Program-made: the position numbers and the translations under genes
In this document: positions 26,707 to 34,771 of the stretch, one piece after another
How positions within the stretch are numbered: the stretch's first letter is position 1
Layout of the letters: every line of letters starts with the position of its first letter
Source: Collinsella tanakaei YIT 12063
GTDB taxonomy: Bacteria; Actinomycetota; Coriobacteriia; Coriobacteriales; Coriobacteriaceae
Assembly: GCF_000225705.1 (NCBI RefSeq)
Contig: NZ_JH126469.1
Location: 172,567 to 236,566, forward strand
Direction: 5' to 3'
Length of the DNA: 64,000 bases
Notes under the pieces: generated by a model
What the model saw: only the letters and a program-made list of their open reading frames with translations
Database searches by the model: none
Told to the model about the DNA's origin: nothing

Positions 26707-28137
26707 ATGACTGATAAGGAACTCGCCCAACGGTTGCTGGAGCTGCTGGGGGGCACGGAGAACGTGCTATCAAATGCCGCCTGCATGACAAGGCTCCGCG
26801 TGGGCGTCAAGGATGTATCGAAGGTGGACGTGGCGGGAATCAAGGCCACCGACGGGGTTATGGGCTTGGTTGAGGACCAGACCATGCAGGTTGTACTGGG
26901 CCCCGGCAAGGTCAACAAGGTGCTCGAGGAATTCTCTAAGCTCACCGGCATTGCTAAGGGGGCTGTCGACAATGATTTGCTGGCGGCGGCTGCGGAGAAT
27001 AAGGCAAATCAGAAAGCTAAATATAGCGATAAGCCGGTTCAGCGTTTCATGAAGAAGATCGCAAACGTCTTCGTCGCCTTGCTGCCCGGCATCATCGCCG
27101 CCGGTCTTATTAACGGCATCTGCAACGTCATCAACGTCTCGAGCGGGAACGCCTTTGCCGATGTCTGGTGGTATCAGGGCATTCGCTCCATGGGCTGGGC
27201 GCTGTTCGCGTACCTGCCCATCCTGGTTGGTTATAACGCCGCCAGGGAGTTCGGGGGCTCCGCGTCCCTGGGCGGTATCGCAGGCATGATGTGCATCGCA
27301 AACAGCGCCATGCCGCTTCTCGCCTCGGGCGCGGCGGACCCGGCGCAGGCGATTCTGCTCCCGTTGACCAACGCCGCATATAATCCCGCTGCGGGCGGAA
27401 TGATCGCGGCGCTCATAGCCGGCGCTTTCTTCGCGTATCTCGAGAAGAATATCCGCAAGATCATGCCCGGCGTGCTCGATACCTTCATCACGCCGCTGCT
27501 CGTCCTTATCATTGGCGCCTTTGCCATGATGCTGATCATCCAGCCCGTCGGAGCGTGGCTGACCACGGGCATCTTCACCGTGCTGAACTTTGTGTATGAG
27601 AAGATGGGTCTTGTTGGCGGCTACATCCTGTCCGCCGGCTTCCTGCCCCTGGTTTCCGTCGGTCTGCATCAGGCCCTTACGCCCATCCACGCCCTTCTGA
27701 ACGACCCCAATGGCGCTACGCAGGGAGTCAACTACCTTCTTCCCATCCTGATGATGGCGGGCGGTGGCCAGGTGGGCGCTGGCTTGGCTCTGTACCTTAA
27801 GACTCGCAATAAGAAGCTTAAGAAGTTCATCGCGGAGTCTATCCCCGTCGGCATCCTCGGCGTTGGCGAGCCCCTTATGTACGCCGTGACCCTGCCTTTG
27901 ATGCGGCCGTTCGTTACCGCATGCCTTGGTGCGGGCTTCGGCGGTATCCTGGCGGCTCTGTTCCATGTTGGAACGGTCTCCCAGGGCGTATCCGGTTTGT
28001 TCGGACTTCTGATCGTCGTGCCGGGGCAGCAGCTCTTCTATGTGCTTGCGATGCTCGCGGCATATGCAGGCGGATTCGTCCTCACATGGTTCTTCGGCGT
28101 GGACGAGGATCGAATCAACGAGTTCTACGGTCAGTAG
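26707..28137 (+). CDS. murP: PTS EIIBC component, MurNAc-type
   Basis: A 476-residue phosphotransferase permease. The IIB domain (1-85) has the phosphorylated cysteine Cys26 in NAACMTRLRV. The IIC domain (about 110-470) has roughly ten membrane segments. There is no IIA domain, as in MurP and TreB proteins that borrow the glucose-type IIA encoded elsewhere. Between murQ and mupG, the substrate is almost certainly MurNAc or MurNAc-GlcNAc. The ATG at 26707 lies seven bases after GAGGAGG; the longer frame from 26671 lacks this. Confidence 0.9.
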   Translation: MTDKELAQRLLELLGGTENVLSNAACMTRLRVGVKDVSKVDVAGIKATDGVMGLVEDQTMQVVLGPGKVNKVLEEFSKLTGIAKGAVDNDLLAAAAENKANQKAKYSDKPVQRFMKKIANVFVALLPGIIAAGLINGICNVINVSSGNAFADVWWYQGIRSMGWALFAYLPILVGYNAAREFGGSASLGGIAGMMCIANSAMPLLASGAADPAQAILLPLTNAAYNPAAGGMIAALIAGAFFAYLEKNIRKIMPGVLDTFITPLLVLIIGAFAMMLIIQPVGAWLTTGIFTVLNFVYEKMGLVGGYILSAGFLPLVSVGLHQALTPIHALLNDPNGATQGVNYLLPILMMAGGGQVGAGLALYLKTRNKKLKKFIAESIPVGILGVGEPLMYAVTLPLMRPFVTACLGAGFGGILAALFHVGTVSQGVSGLFGLLIVVPGQQLFYVLAMLAAYAGGFVLTWFFGVDEDRINEFYGQ

Positions 28138-28229
28138 GCGTTTTCCGTCTGCGGTCGTTCGATGTGGGCGGTTCGGGCTTTAGGGCTCGGGCCGCCCCTT
28201 TGGGTACGAGGGGAAGGATGGAGAGGTCC

Positions 28230-29285
28230 ATGAAGGCGGGCATCTCTTTGTATTTTGGAAGCGGTGCGGAAGAGAACGAGCGCATCATCGAGCGAGCGGC
28301 GGAAGCCGGGGCCACGCATGCGTTCACGTCTCTGCATATTCCCGAGGAGCGCGGAGTGGATTACGCCGGGGACGCGAGGAGGCTCTTGCGTCGCCTTCGC
28401 GATGCCGGTATCGGCTTGATCGCGGACGTCGGTCCGGATACGTGCGAGAAGCTTGGTTGCGCGCGCATTGAGGAATTGGAAGACCTGGGCTTCACGCACC
28501 TGAGGCTTGATTACGGTTTCACAATCGAGCAGACGGTGGAGCTCTCCAGGCGCTTCCGCATCGTCTTCAACGCATCGACCATCACGAGGGATGAGATAGC
28601 GGCGTGGCGCGCCGCGGGCGCCGACCTGTCGCGCTTCAGCGCCTGCCATAACTACTATCCAAAGCGATATACCGGGCTGGATATCCAAGCGGTCCGAGAG
28701 GTGAACGGGCTTCTTGCCGCCCAGGGATTCGAGACGATAGCGTTTGTTCCGGGCGACGGTCGCCTCCGGGGGCCTCTTTGCGAGGGGCTGCCGACGGTGG
28801 AGGACCATCGCGAGAGGGCTGATAGGCTTGCCTTTAACATGCTCGAGCTGGCGCACATGGCGGGAACCGACATAGTTTTGGTGGGCGACCCCGATTTGAC
28901 GGAGGGGTCTTGGGGTCGGCTTGGACAGATCTGCGCCGGCTATGTTGACGTGCGCTGCAATGTGAGGCCCGAGTACTCGTTCCTTTTGGGTCAGATCCAT
29001 CATGATAGACCGGATTCAAGCGGCTTTATCTTCCGGTCGCAGGAATCGCGGACGTCTTTGCGGCCGCCCATGGTGCCTGTGGACGAGACGGCTTCAGCGC
29101 CTCGTCCCGCTGGATCCATCGCGATATCCAACGAGCGCTACCTTCGCTATGAGGGGGAGCTCGAGATTGCTCGCGTTGATTTGCCGGGCGATGGGCGAAT
29201 GAACGTCGTTGGCGAGGTCGATCCCCGAGATCTCGATTACCTCGCTGTTGTGCGCAGCGGGTTTGGGCTGCGTTTTATAGGGTAG
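28230..29285 (+). CDS. mupG: 6-phospho-N-acetylmuramidase (DUF871)
   Basis: A 351-residue DUF871 protein, a TIM-barrel N-terminal domain (about 1-230) followed by a small beta domain. MKAGISLYFG, THAFTSLHIPEE, LRLDYGF, NASTI and SACHNYYPKRYTGL are family landmarks. In Staphylococcus aureus MupG splits MurNAc-6-phosphate-GlcNAc taken up by the PTS, and clusters with murQ, murP and murR as here. ATG at 28230 gives the family N-terminus; an ATG at 28218 is also in frame. Its end overlaps the convergent dipeptidase by 11 bases. Confidence 0.9.
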   Translation: MKAGISLYFGSGAEENERIIERAAEAGATHAFTSLHIPEERGVDYAGDARRLLRRLRDAGIGLIADVGPDTCEKLGCARIEELEDLGFTHLRLDYGFTIEQTVELSRRFRIVFNASTITRDEIAAWRAAGADLSRFSACHNYYPKRYTGLDIQAVREVNGLLAAQGFETIAFVPGDGRLRGPLCEGLPTVEDHRERADRLAFNMLELAHMAGTDIVLVGDPDLTEGSWGRLGQICAGYVDVRCNVRPEYSFLLGQIHHDRPDSSGFIFRSQESRTSLRPPMVPVDETASAPRPAGSIAISNERYLRYEGELEIARVDLPGDGRMNVVGEVDPRDLDYLAVVRSGFGLRFIG

Positions 29286-30282
29286 CGGGGATTCGGCGCG
29301 AGAAGAAGCGAAGGGCGTTGAGCCCGCAGAGCTTGGCGGTGATGGTTTCGCCAAAGCGCGCCCGCAGCAGGTTCTGGAAAGCTGACATGTCCGCTGCAGT
29401 CGCTATGCAGCGAGGTGTGTCGCAGCCGTCGAAGTCGCTACCCAGTGCGAGAACGTCCTCGCCGCCGCGCTCCAGCCAGCGGTCGATGTGGCGGGAGATG
29501 TCGTCGAAGTCCGCTTCGCCCTCTTCGCGTAGAAAGCCGTTGTAGAAGTTAAGACCAACAAGGCCGCCGCGCTCGCGAATGCAATCGAACTGGGCGTCCG
29601 TAAGGTTTCGCGGCGCACTGCAGACGGTGCGGCTGTTTGAGTGGCTTGCGACCAGCGGAGCGTCCGTGGCGGCCGCGACTTCACCGAAGCAGCGATCATT
29701 TAGGTGCGAGACATCGATTGCGATGCCTGCCGCCTCCATGCGTCGCAACGCGGCGAACCCTGCCGCGGTAACGCCGTCTGCCGTGTCATGACCGCTGGCA
29801 AGGGGGCCGGCGGCGTTCCAGCTGAGCGACGCCATGAGGACGCCGCGCCGCGACGCCTCGTCCACGTATGCGGGGTCGAGCGCGAAGAAGCGGGCGTTCT
29901 CGATGGTCCGCACGGCGGCGACGCGTTTGGATTCTAGGATGGTGGCGATGTCTCGCCCACCCGCCGCGATGCCGATGCGGTCGCTGTTGATGGCGACTTG
30001 GTTATCCAGATACGACTCCACATGCTCAAAGAACGCCAGCGACTGCGAGGCGGAGAGTTCGTCCGGAATGAAGCAGGCGAAGCACTGAGCCCAGGGCGTG
30101 TCGCCGATGCCTTCCAACGAAATGTGGCAGCGGTTGCGCTTCAAGTCGCGACAAAGCTCGGGTGCATTCTCGTCACCCGGGCCGTAGAAGTCCATACCGC
30201 TGGCGGTTTTGAGATCGCTGGGCAAGCTTTGCCAGGCAAGGCGGTCTGCGGTGTCGCAGTGCAGGTCGAATACGGTGTACAT
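29275..30282 (-). CDS. Membrane-dipeptidase-type (M19) peptidase
   Basis: A 335-residue zinc dipeptidase of family M19. Metal ligands are visible: DLHCDT (His and Asp), VRTIENA (bridging Glu position), DVSHLND and ASHSNSR (His), and LGSDFDG (Asp). It hydrolyses dipeptides, in some species with D-residues. It lies 15 bases after the TetR gene and probably shares its transcript. The start is the second ATG (30282), 12 bases after AGGAG; the ATG at 30294 abuts that sequence. Convergent with mupG; a role in using wall peptides is attractive but inferred. Confidence 0.88.
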   Translation of the reverse strand: MYTVFDLHCDTADRLAWQSLPSDLKTASGMDFYGPGDENAPELCRDLKRNRCHISLEGIGDTPWAQCFACFIPDELSASQSLAFFEHVESYLDNQVAINSDRIGIAAGGRDIATILESKRVAAVRTIENARFFALDPAYVDEASRRGVLMASLSWNAAGPLASGHDTADGVTAAGFAALRRMEAAGIAIDVSHLNDRCFGEVAAATDAPLVASHSNSRTVCSAPRNLTDAQFDCIRERGGLVGLNFYNGFLREEGEADFDDISRHIDRWLERGGEDVLALGSDFDGCDTPRCIATAADMSAFQNLLRARFGETITAKLCGLNALRFFSRRIPATL

Positions 30283-30297
30283 AATGGGGAGCATCTC

Positions 30298-30951
30298 CTA
30301 GCGGGGTGGTTTGGTGTCTTCCATATCAAGGTGGAGCGTTTGCTCGACCACCTTCATGAGTTCCTCGTCCGTGATAGCCGGATTGAGCTTGACCAAGCCG
30401 ACCATGCCAAAGATGACCACGCAGAACATCTCGTAGACCATCTCGATTTCAACCTTGTGGAACTGCGCGTATTCACTCGCAACGCACGCGTCCAGGGCGT
30501 TGACGGTCTCTCTGACCGCGCGCACGTCAAAGGCGTCGCGAACGCCAAGCTCTTCTATAACGCGAATCATGGGGCGCTCGTTGCCGGCGGCGTCGTAGAG
30601 CGAGCGGCGAAACGCCTGCACGCAGGCGCGCAGGGACTGGCGGGTCTTGCCGAATTCCCGGTTCTCATTCCATACCATGGCGCTTTCGACCAGATCCTCG
30701 ATGTAGTCATCGAGCACGGCGCGAGTGATCTCCTTTTTGCCATGAAAGTAGTAGTAGACCAGCTCGCGCGTTACGCCGGCTTCGGCGGCGATGTCTTTGA
30801 CGGTGGTTTTTGCCACGCCCTTTTTTTCGTAGAGCGCGCGAGCGGCCTGGGCGATCTGCCCTGCCTGTCCGGTGAGCCGCCGGCTTTCGAGGGAAAGCCT
30901 GCTGGTGTGGCCATCGACCCGATGGGTCTTCATGTTCTCGGGCGTATGCAT
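30298..30951 (-). CDS. TetR/AcrR-family regulator
   Basis: A 217-residue regulator. The helix-turn-helix lies at about residues 35-80 (VKDIAAEAGVTRELVYYYF), in front of a large ligand-binding domain. The ATG at 30951 is supported by AAAGAGAG upstream; the longer frame has no ribosome binding site and runs into the inverted repeat at 30980-31011. It is the first gene of a unit with the dipeptidase. The upstream dyad is a candidate operator. The effector cannot be told. Confidence 0.85.
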   Translation of the reverse strand: MHTPENMKTHRVDGHTSRLSLESRRLTGQAGQIAQAARALYEKKGVAKTTVKDIAAEAGVTRELVYYYFHGKKEITRAVLDDYIEDLVESAMVWNENREFGKTRQSLRACVQAFRRSLYDAAGNERPMIRVIEELGVRDAFDVRAVRETVNALDACVASEYAQFHKVEIEMVYEMFCVVIFGMVGLVKLNPAITDEELMKVVEQTLHLDMEDTKPPR

Positions 30952-30979
30952 GGCTCTCTTTCGGGACGAGAAAACAACA

Positions 30980-31011
30980 ATGGGCACCCCGCATTCAAAC
31001 GGGGTGCCCAT
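30980..31011 (-). promoter_or_regulatory. 12-bp-arm inverted repeat in TetR leader: operator or terminator
   Basis: ATGGGCACCCCG and CGGGGTGCCCAT are perfect 12-bp arms around an 8-base centre. Read on the minus strand it is preceded by TATAAT (31017-31012) and followed by TTGTTGTTTTC. It may be the terminator of the DUF5692-like gene, an operator for the TetR protein at its own promoter, or both. Confidence 0.7.
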
Positions 31012-31096
31012 ATTATAAGGACGCTTTCAGCCGATGCGGCTCACGTCTTTTGTACTTGTCGCTGGACGAGCAAGTTGAACAAGCAAGGGGTATACG

Positions 31097-32059
31097 CTAG
31101 CGGTTCTCGTCCACCACGGCCTTGTAGGGGCGAGTATGGGTGTAGATTTCATCGTGCAGGGGGTTAAGGCTCCTGCGCTTGATTTGGAGGAGCTGGTAGA
31201 CCGCGACGCCCGCGTTGAATGCCAGGGCGACGGCGCTGACGATGAAGAACGCGGTGGGGTTGTGCGTGGTTGGGATGGGGGCGATGCGGTCGGCGAACTG
31301 CGGGACCGTCATGATGAACATGATCCACAGGCCAAGGGTTTGGGCGCGGTGCTGCAGCCAGGCACCGCGCTTGATGAAGAACGTGGGAATGGTGCAAGAG
31401 AGCAGAAGGGCCAGGCCGCAGTAAGCGGAATGATCGGAGATGCAGTTGTAGGTGTAGGCGAAGTTCCACAGGTCGTAGGCGATGATCCAAGGCCAGATCA
31501 TATCGGGCCAGATCATGTCACGGGTTTTGTCGCGAGAGACAAAGATGCCAAGCCAGCCGCAGATGGTGATGATGTTGAGGATGCCCGCGATGCCGTTCAT
31601 GATGTTCCAGGGGCCGGAGATGGTCCACAGGTTCTCGACGGTGCCGCCCTCCCACAGGCCAAAGCTGAAGACCTGGAAATCGCGTAGCACCGCCTCGGCG
31701 ATGTTGATGGCGAGGATGAGCGGCGGAAAGCATAAGGCCCACTTCTTTTCATAGAGGTGATGGGTCTGGCCGTCCTTACCGGTCCAGCTGACAAAGCGCA
31801 GTGCCATGAAGCCCAGGCAGCCCGCGAGCGCGGAGTAGGTCTTGACCCAGTTGAACCAGGTGCCGGTGCCGTATTCGTTGCCGGGGGCGGCGGTGGTGGG
31901 CCATACAAAGATGGTCAGCACTAGCGGAACGATGCCAAACAGGGTGATGCCGGCCCAGGGTTTGGAGCGACCGAGCTCATTGAACGCCATGAGGGCAAAC
32001 AGGATGAAGAGCCAAATGGCCCAATAGGACATATCGCCTGCCGTGTAGAGCAGTCCCAT
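31097..32059 (-). CDS. Polytopic membrane protein, DUF5692-like
   Basis: A 320-residue membrane protein with eight or nine hydrophobic segments, rich in tryptophan (SYWAIWLF, GLWEGGTVENLW, GPWNIMNGIAGI, WPWIIAYDLWNFAYTYN). It matches my recollection of the DUF5692 family of gut anaerobes; function unknown. AGAGGAGG precedes the ATG at 32059; the upstream extension is not coding. DMIWP occurs twice in tandem from a short in-frame duplication. The final basic part is cytosolic. A LexA box lies about 150 bases upstream, closer to the divergent gene. Confidence 0.75.
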   Translation of the reverse strand: MGLLYTAGDMSYWAIWLFILFALMAFNELGRSKPWAGITLFGIVPLVLTIFVWPTTAAPGNEYGTGTWFNWVKTYSALAGCLGFMALRFVSWTGKDGQTHHLYEKKWALCFPPLILAINIAEAVLRDFQVFSFGLWEGGTVENLWTISGPWNIMNGIAGILNIITICGWLGIFVSRDKTRDMIWPDMIWPWIIAYDLWNFAYTYNCISDHSAYCGLALLLSCTIPTFFIKRGAWLQHRAQTLGLWIMFIMTVPQFADRIAPIPTTHNPTAFFIVSAVALAFNAGVAVYQLLQIKRRSLNPLHDEIYTHTRPYKAVVDENR

Positions 32060-32209
32060 AAATCCTCCTCTGGTAGGGGTGTGGAACATAAGCGAGCCCA
32101 GTATACTGAGCCGCTTCTCCACATCCTTTACATATTTAATCCGCCTGTGAAATGGACGACCTGCGGAAAGGGAGCGCTTGCTCAAAAAAGCACTGGATGT
32201 AAAAAGATA

Positions 32210-32223
32210 CGAACATACGTTCT
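32210..32223. promoter_or_regulatory. LexA (SOS) box
   Basis: CGAACATACGTTCT matches the Gram-positive LexA/DinR consensus CGAAC-N4-GTTC in all core positions. An extended minus 10, TGTTACTAT (32232-32240), follows directly, so bound LexA would block the promoter of the gene at 32277. Confidence 0.75.
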
Positions 32224-32276
32224 GTTTTTTATGTTACTATAACAGCATAGTGAAAGCGGAAGAGAAGGGAGTGGAG

Positions 32277-32660
32277 ATGGGCGATTGCGGGTTTGAATTG
32301 ATCGAAGGTTGTAAGGATGTGCGGAGCAGGGCGGCGGTTCTTTTTCAAAGTGAGCGGGACGAGGAGGACTTGAGGGTCGAGTGCGCTATTACAGCGGACG
32401 GATGCATGGACATCATGCAAGAGAGCGCCGGTCCCCTGACCGAGTGGTGCTTTGAAGAAAGTCCGCATAGGGTGGAGACGTATGCTGGCGCCGGCGCGGT
32501 CGACGCGCTGATGCGGTACTTCCACCTGGATATTCCCGAGCAGCTGCCCGAGCTTCTGCGCATCGAGTACATGGGGTATGACTGCGGCATGAGGATCCGG
32601 GCGCTCATGCGCAGCCTAGATGTTCCCTATGAGGTGATTGAAAGCGATATCGTGCGATAG
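32277..32660 (+). CDS. Conserved-looking small protein of unknown function, probably SOS-induced
   Basis: A 127-residue soluble protein I do not recognise. It is acidic (many Glu and Asp), has seven cysteines spread along the chain (including CGFELIEGC and YDCGMR), and has no membrane segment. ATG at 32277 follows AAGGGAG by five bases. It lies just downstream of a LexA box and extended minus 10, and 54 bases before the flavoprotein gene, which may be co-transcribed. Small LexA-controlled proteins often inhibit division or act as nuclease accessories, but no motif supports either. Confidence 0.7.
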   Translation: MGDCGFELIEGCKDVRSRAAVLFQSERDEEDLRVECAITADGCMDIMQESAGPLTEWCFEESPHRVETYAGAGAVDALMRYFHLDIPEQLPELLRIEYMGYDCGMRIRALMRSLDVPYEVIESDIVR

Positions 32661-32714
32661 GGGTCCAACGGTATACTGTCACGCGGACAAGTTGGTATGA
32701 GTGGAGGCGCTTTC

Positions 32715-33872
32715 ATGGCTCGCAGATGGACGAATCGGTACCGTGCGGTTGAGATGGACGGAATTGCTGCATCGTATGACGTTGTGGTGGTTGGGGCGGG
32801 TCCTGCGGGGATCATGGCCGCCGTCGAAAGCGCCCGCACTGCGCGAAGCGTCTTGCTTGTGGAGGCGTCCTCCCTTCCGCGCGAGAAAAGCTGCGGAGGC
32901 ATGCTGAACCTCTACTCCAGGCGAGCGCTTGAACCCTACGGGACGGTTCCCGAGGAGATGATTCTCGATCCCAAGTGGATTGATTTTCGCTACTACCACA
33001 TTGATCGCGAGGTAAAAAAACCTACGCAGGTACGCTTTCTGAATGTTGACAGAGGAATGTTCGACGAGTGGCTTCTCAGTTTCCTGCCCGCCAACGTGCA
33101 CGTTGCCTGCGGGGTGCGCTTGGCGGACCTTTGGCAAAGCCCTGTGAAGGCGAGGGTGCTTTTGAAGGGCCTCCGCGCAGACGGATCTCGCGCGGAAGCG
33201 AGTGTGGACTGCTCGTATCTCATCGCGGCGGATGGACCGCGCGCCACGGTAAGGGAGAGGCTTGGGCTGCGTCCCTTTGACCGCTACATCACGGTGCAGG
33301 AGTACGCGAGCATCGAGCGCGGGGCTATCGAGCCGTATTTCGATTGCATCTACTCAAAGGAATTTGATCGCGACTACGGTATCGGCTACATCATGCCGAA
33401 GGGCGATGTGGCGATTATTGGCTCGATTTTCTACCCTGGATCGAGAGACGTTGAGCGCAAACATGAGGATGTGCTTGATAGGCTGCGCGACATCTACCCG
33501 TTTGGCGAGTCGGTGAAGCGCGAGACGTGGATCGCCGCGCACCTTCGCCGTCCCGCAGACCTGGTCGCGGGAAAGGGGAGGGTTCTTCTAGCCGGAGAGG
33601 GCGGCGGCTTTTTGTCGTGCACGTCCGGCGAGGGGATATCCTTTGCGCTAAATTCGGGCATTATGGCGGGGAAGGCCGTGGCGGCTGCATTCGAAGACGA
33701 TTCCCTGGTGGCTTCATCGGCGCTTGAATGCTATGAAAGGGCCTTGAAGCCCATGAAGAAGAATCTGGCGTTTCGCATGGGGATGTTTCCCATTATGAAC
33801 AACTATGCCTGCAAGAACCTTGCTTGTCTGGTGCCAACGCCTCTTGTGAGCAAGATGACGGAGCGCTTGTAG
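32715..33872 (+). CDS. FAD-dependent oxidoreductase, geranylgeranyl-reductase-like
   Basis: A 385-residue flavoprotein. The Rossmann motif VVVGAGPAGIMAA lies near residues 25-37 and an FAD-contacting LVEASS follows. KSCGGMLNL matches the geranylgeranyl reductase group, and a GRVLLAGEGGGFLSCTSGEGI motif binds FAD late in the chain. Relatives saturate isoprenoid chains or act as monooxygenases. ATG at 32715 follows GGAGG; the upstream ATG at 32697 is less well placed. Substrate unknown; menaquinone or lipid chains are possible. Confidence 0.82.
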   Translation: MARRWTNRYRAVEMDGIAASYDVVVVGAGPAGIMAAVESARTARSVLLVEASSLPREKSCGGMLNLYSRRALEPYGTVPEEMILDPKWIDFRYYHIDREVKKPTQVRFLNVDRGMFDEWLLSFLPANVHVACGVRLADLWQSPVKARVLLKGLRADGSRAEASVDCSYLIAADGPRATVRERLGLRPFDRYITVQEYASIERGAIEPYFDCIYSKEFDRDYGIGYIMPKGDVAIIGSIFYPGSRDVERKHEDVLDRLRDIYPFGESVKRETWIAAHLRRPADLVAGKGRVLLAGEGGGFLSCTSGEGISFALNSGIMAGKAVAAAFEDDSLVASSALECYERALKPMKKNLAFRMGMFPIMNNYACKNLACLVPTPLVSKMTERL

Positions 33873-34027
33873 CCGATTACGTAATCTGGCGGATTGCGTG
33901 GATGCCGCTGGGCGGAAATATGTGCACGGTGAGGGCATTTTGGTATTCGCCCAACAAGCAAAGGGTACGTTAGCAACAGCGGCCGGCTGGATGGCCGTGT
34001 CTGTAGCTGGCGAGGATAGGAGCCCTT

Positions 34028-34510
34028 ATGTTGTTCAAGAACGTGTTGGTTCCCTACGATGAGTCGGAACATGCCGCGGCTGCTCTGCATCTGACGATTG
34101 ACTTGGTTGGCGATGACCCCGAAGCGACGATTCGGGTGGTCACGGTTGTCTCAAATGACATCATGCCCCCTTCCGCGCTTTCAGCGGCGGTTGCCTTCGA
34201 TACGTCCCCGGTGAGTTATGAGAATTACGAGGCCCTCTTGTCGCATATCGCCGAGCGGTCCGATCGTGAACTTCATGATGATGTGGCCGGGCTTTTGGGG
34301 AAGGATATGCAGGTCATACACGCGAAGCTGGTCATTGAGACCAGGCTTGCAGGTTCTCCCGTCGAGGGGATTACCAACTATGCGATGGATCATCGCTGCG
34401 ACCTCATCGTGATGGGTCGTCGCGGGCTGGGGGCTTTGCGAGGCATGCTCGGAAGCGTGAGCTACGGCGTTCTGCGCTCGGCGGACATTCCGGTTTTAAC
34501 GGTAAAGTGA
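34028..34510 (+). CDS. Universal stress protein UspA family (ATP-binding type)
   Basis: A 160-residue single-domain UspA protein. NVLVPYDESEHA starts the fold and GRRGLGALRGMLGS gives the G-x2-G-x9-G(S) nucleotide motif, so it should bind ATP. AGGAG lies six bases before the ATG. A second UspA gene is at 47992-48429. Monocistronic; 155 bases upstream hold no gene. The exact stress role is unknown. Confidence 0.92.
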   Translation: MLFKNVLVPYDESEHAAAALHLTIDLVGDDPEATIRVVTVVSNDIMPPSALSAAVAFDTSPVSYENYEALLSHIAERSDRELHDDVAGLLGKDMQVIHAKLVIETRLAGSPVEGITNYAMDHRCDLIVMGRRGLGALRGMLGSVSYGVLRSADIPVLTVK

Positions 34511-34538
34511 GGGCGCGTATCTAAAAGCATCGATAAAG

Positions 34539-34563
34539 AAAAAGGGTCCCGATTGGGACCCTT
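34539..34563 (-). terminator. Terminator of tRNA-Ser
   Basis: AAGGGTCCC pairs with GGGACCCTT around a GATT loop. On the minus strand TTTTTCTTT follows, so it ends the tRNA-Ser transcript. It may also stop uspA transcription on the other strand. Confidence 0.85.
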
Positions 34564-34576
34564 AATCAAATCATAC

Positions 34577-34667
34577 TGGCGGAGAGCTGGGGATTCGAAC
34601 CCCAGATTCCCTTTTGGGGAATACTCGCTTAGCAGGCGAGCACCTTCGGCCTCTCGGTCAGCTCTCC
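34577..34667 (-). tRNA. tRNA-Ser(GCT)
   Basis: A 91-base class II tRNA with encoded CCA. Acceptor GGAGAGC pairs with GCUCUCC, the anticodon loop is CUGCUAA (anticodon GCU) on a CUCGC/GCGAG stem, and a long variable arm UAUUCCCCAAAAGGGAAU-like hairpin is present. Reads AGC and AGU. Confidence 0.96.
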
Positions 34668-34771
34668 GTAACAGCTAGTGAATAATAACCTATTAGCGGT
34701 ACTTTGCACAAGACATGCTCAGCAAGTCTTCAAAACTTCAGCCCAATTCAATCCTGTTGCATCGGTTTTTG

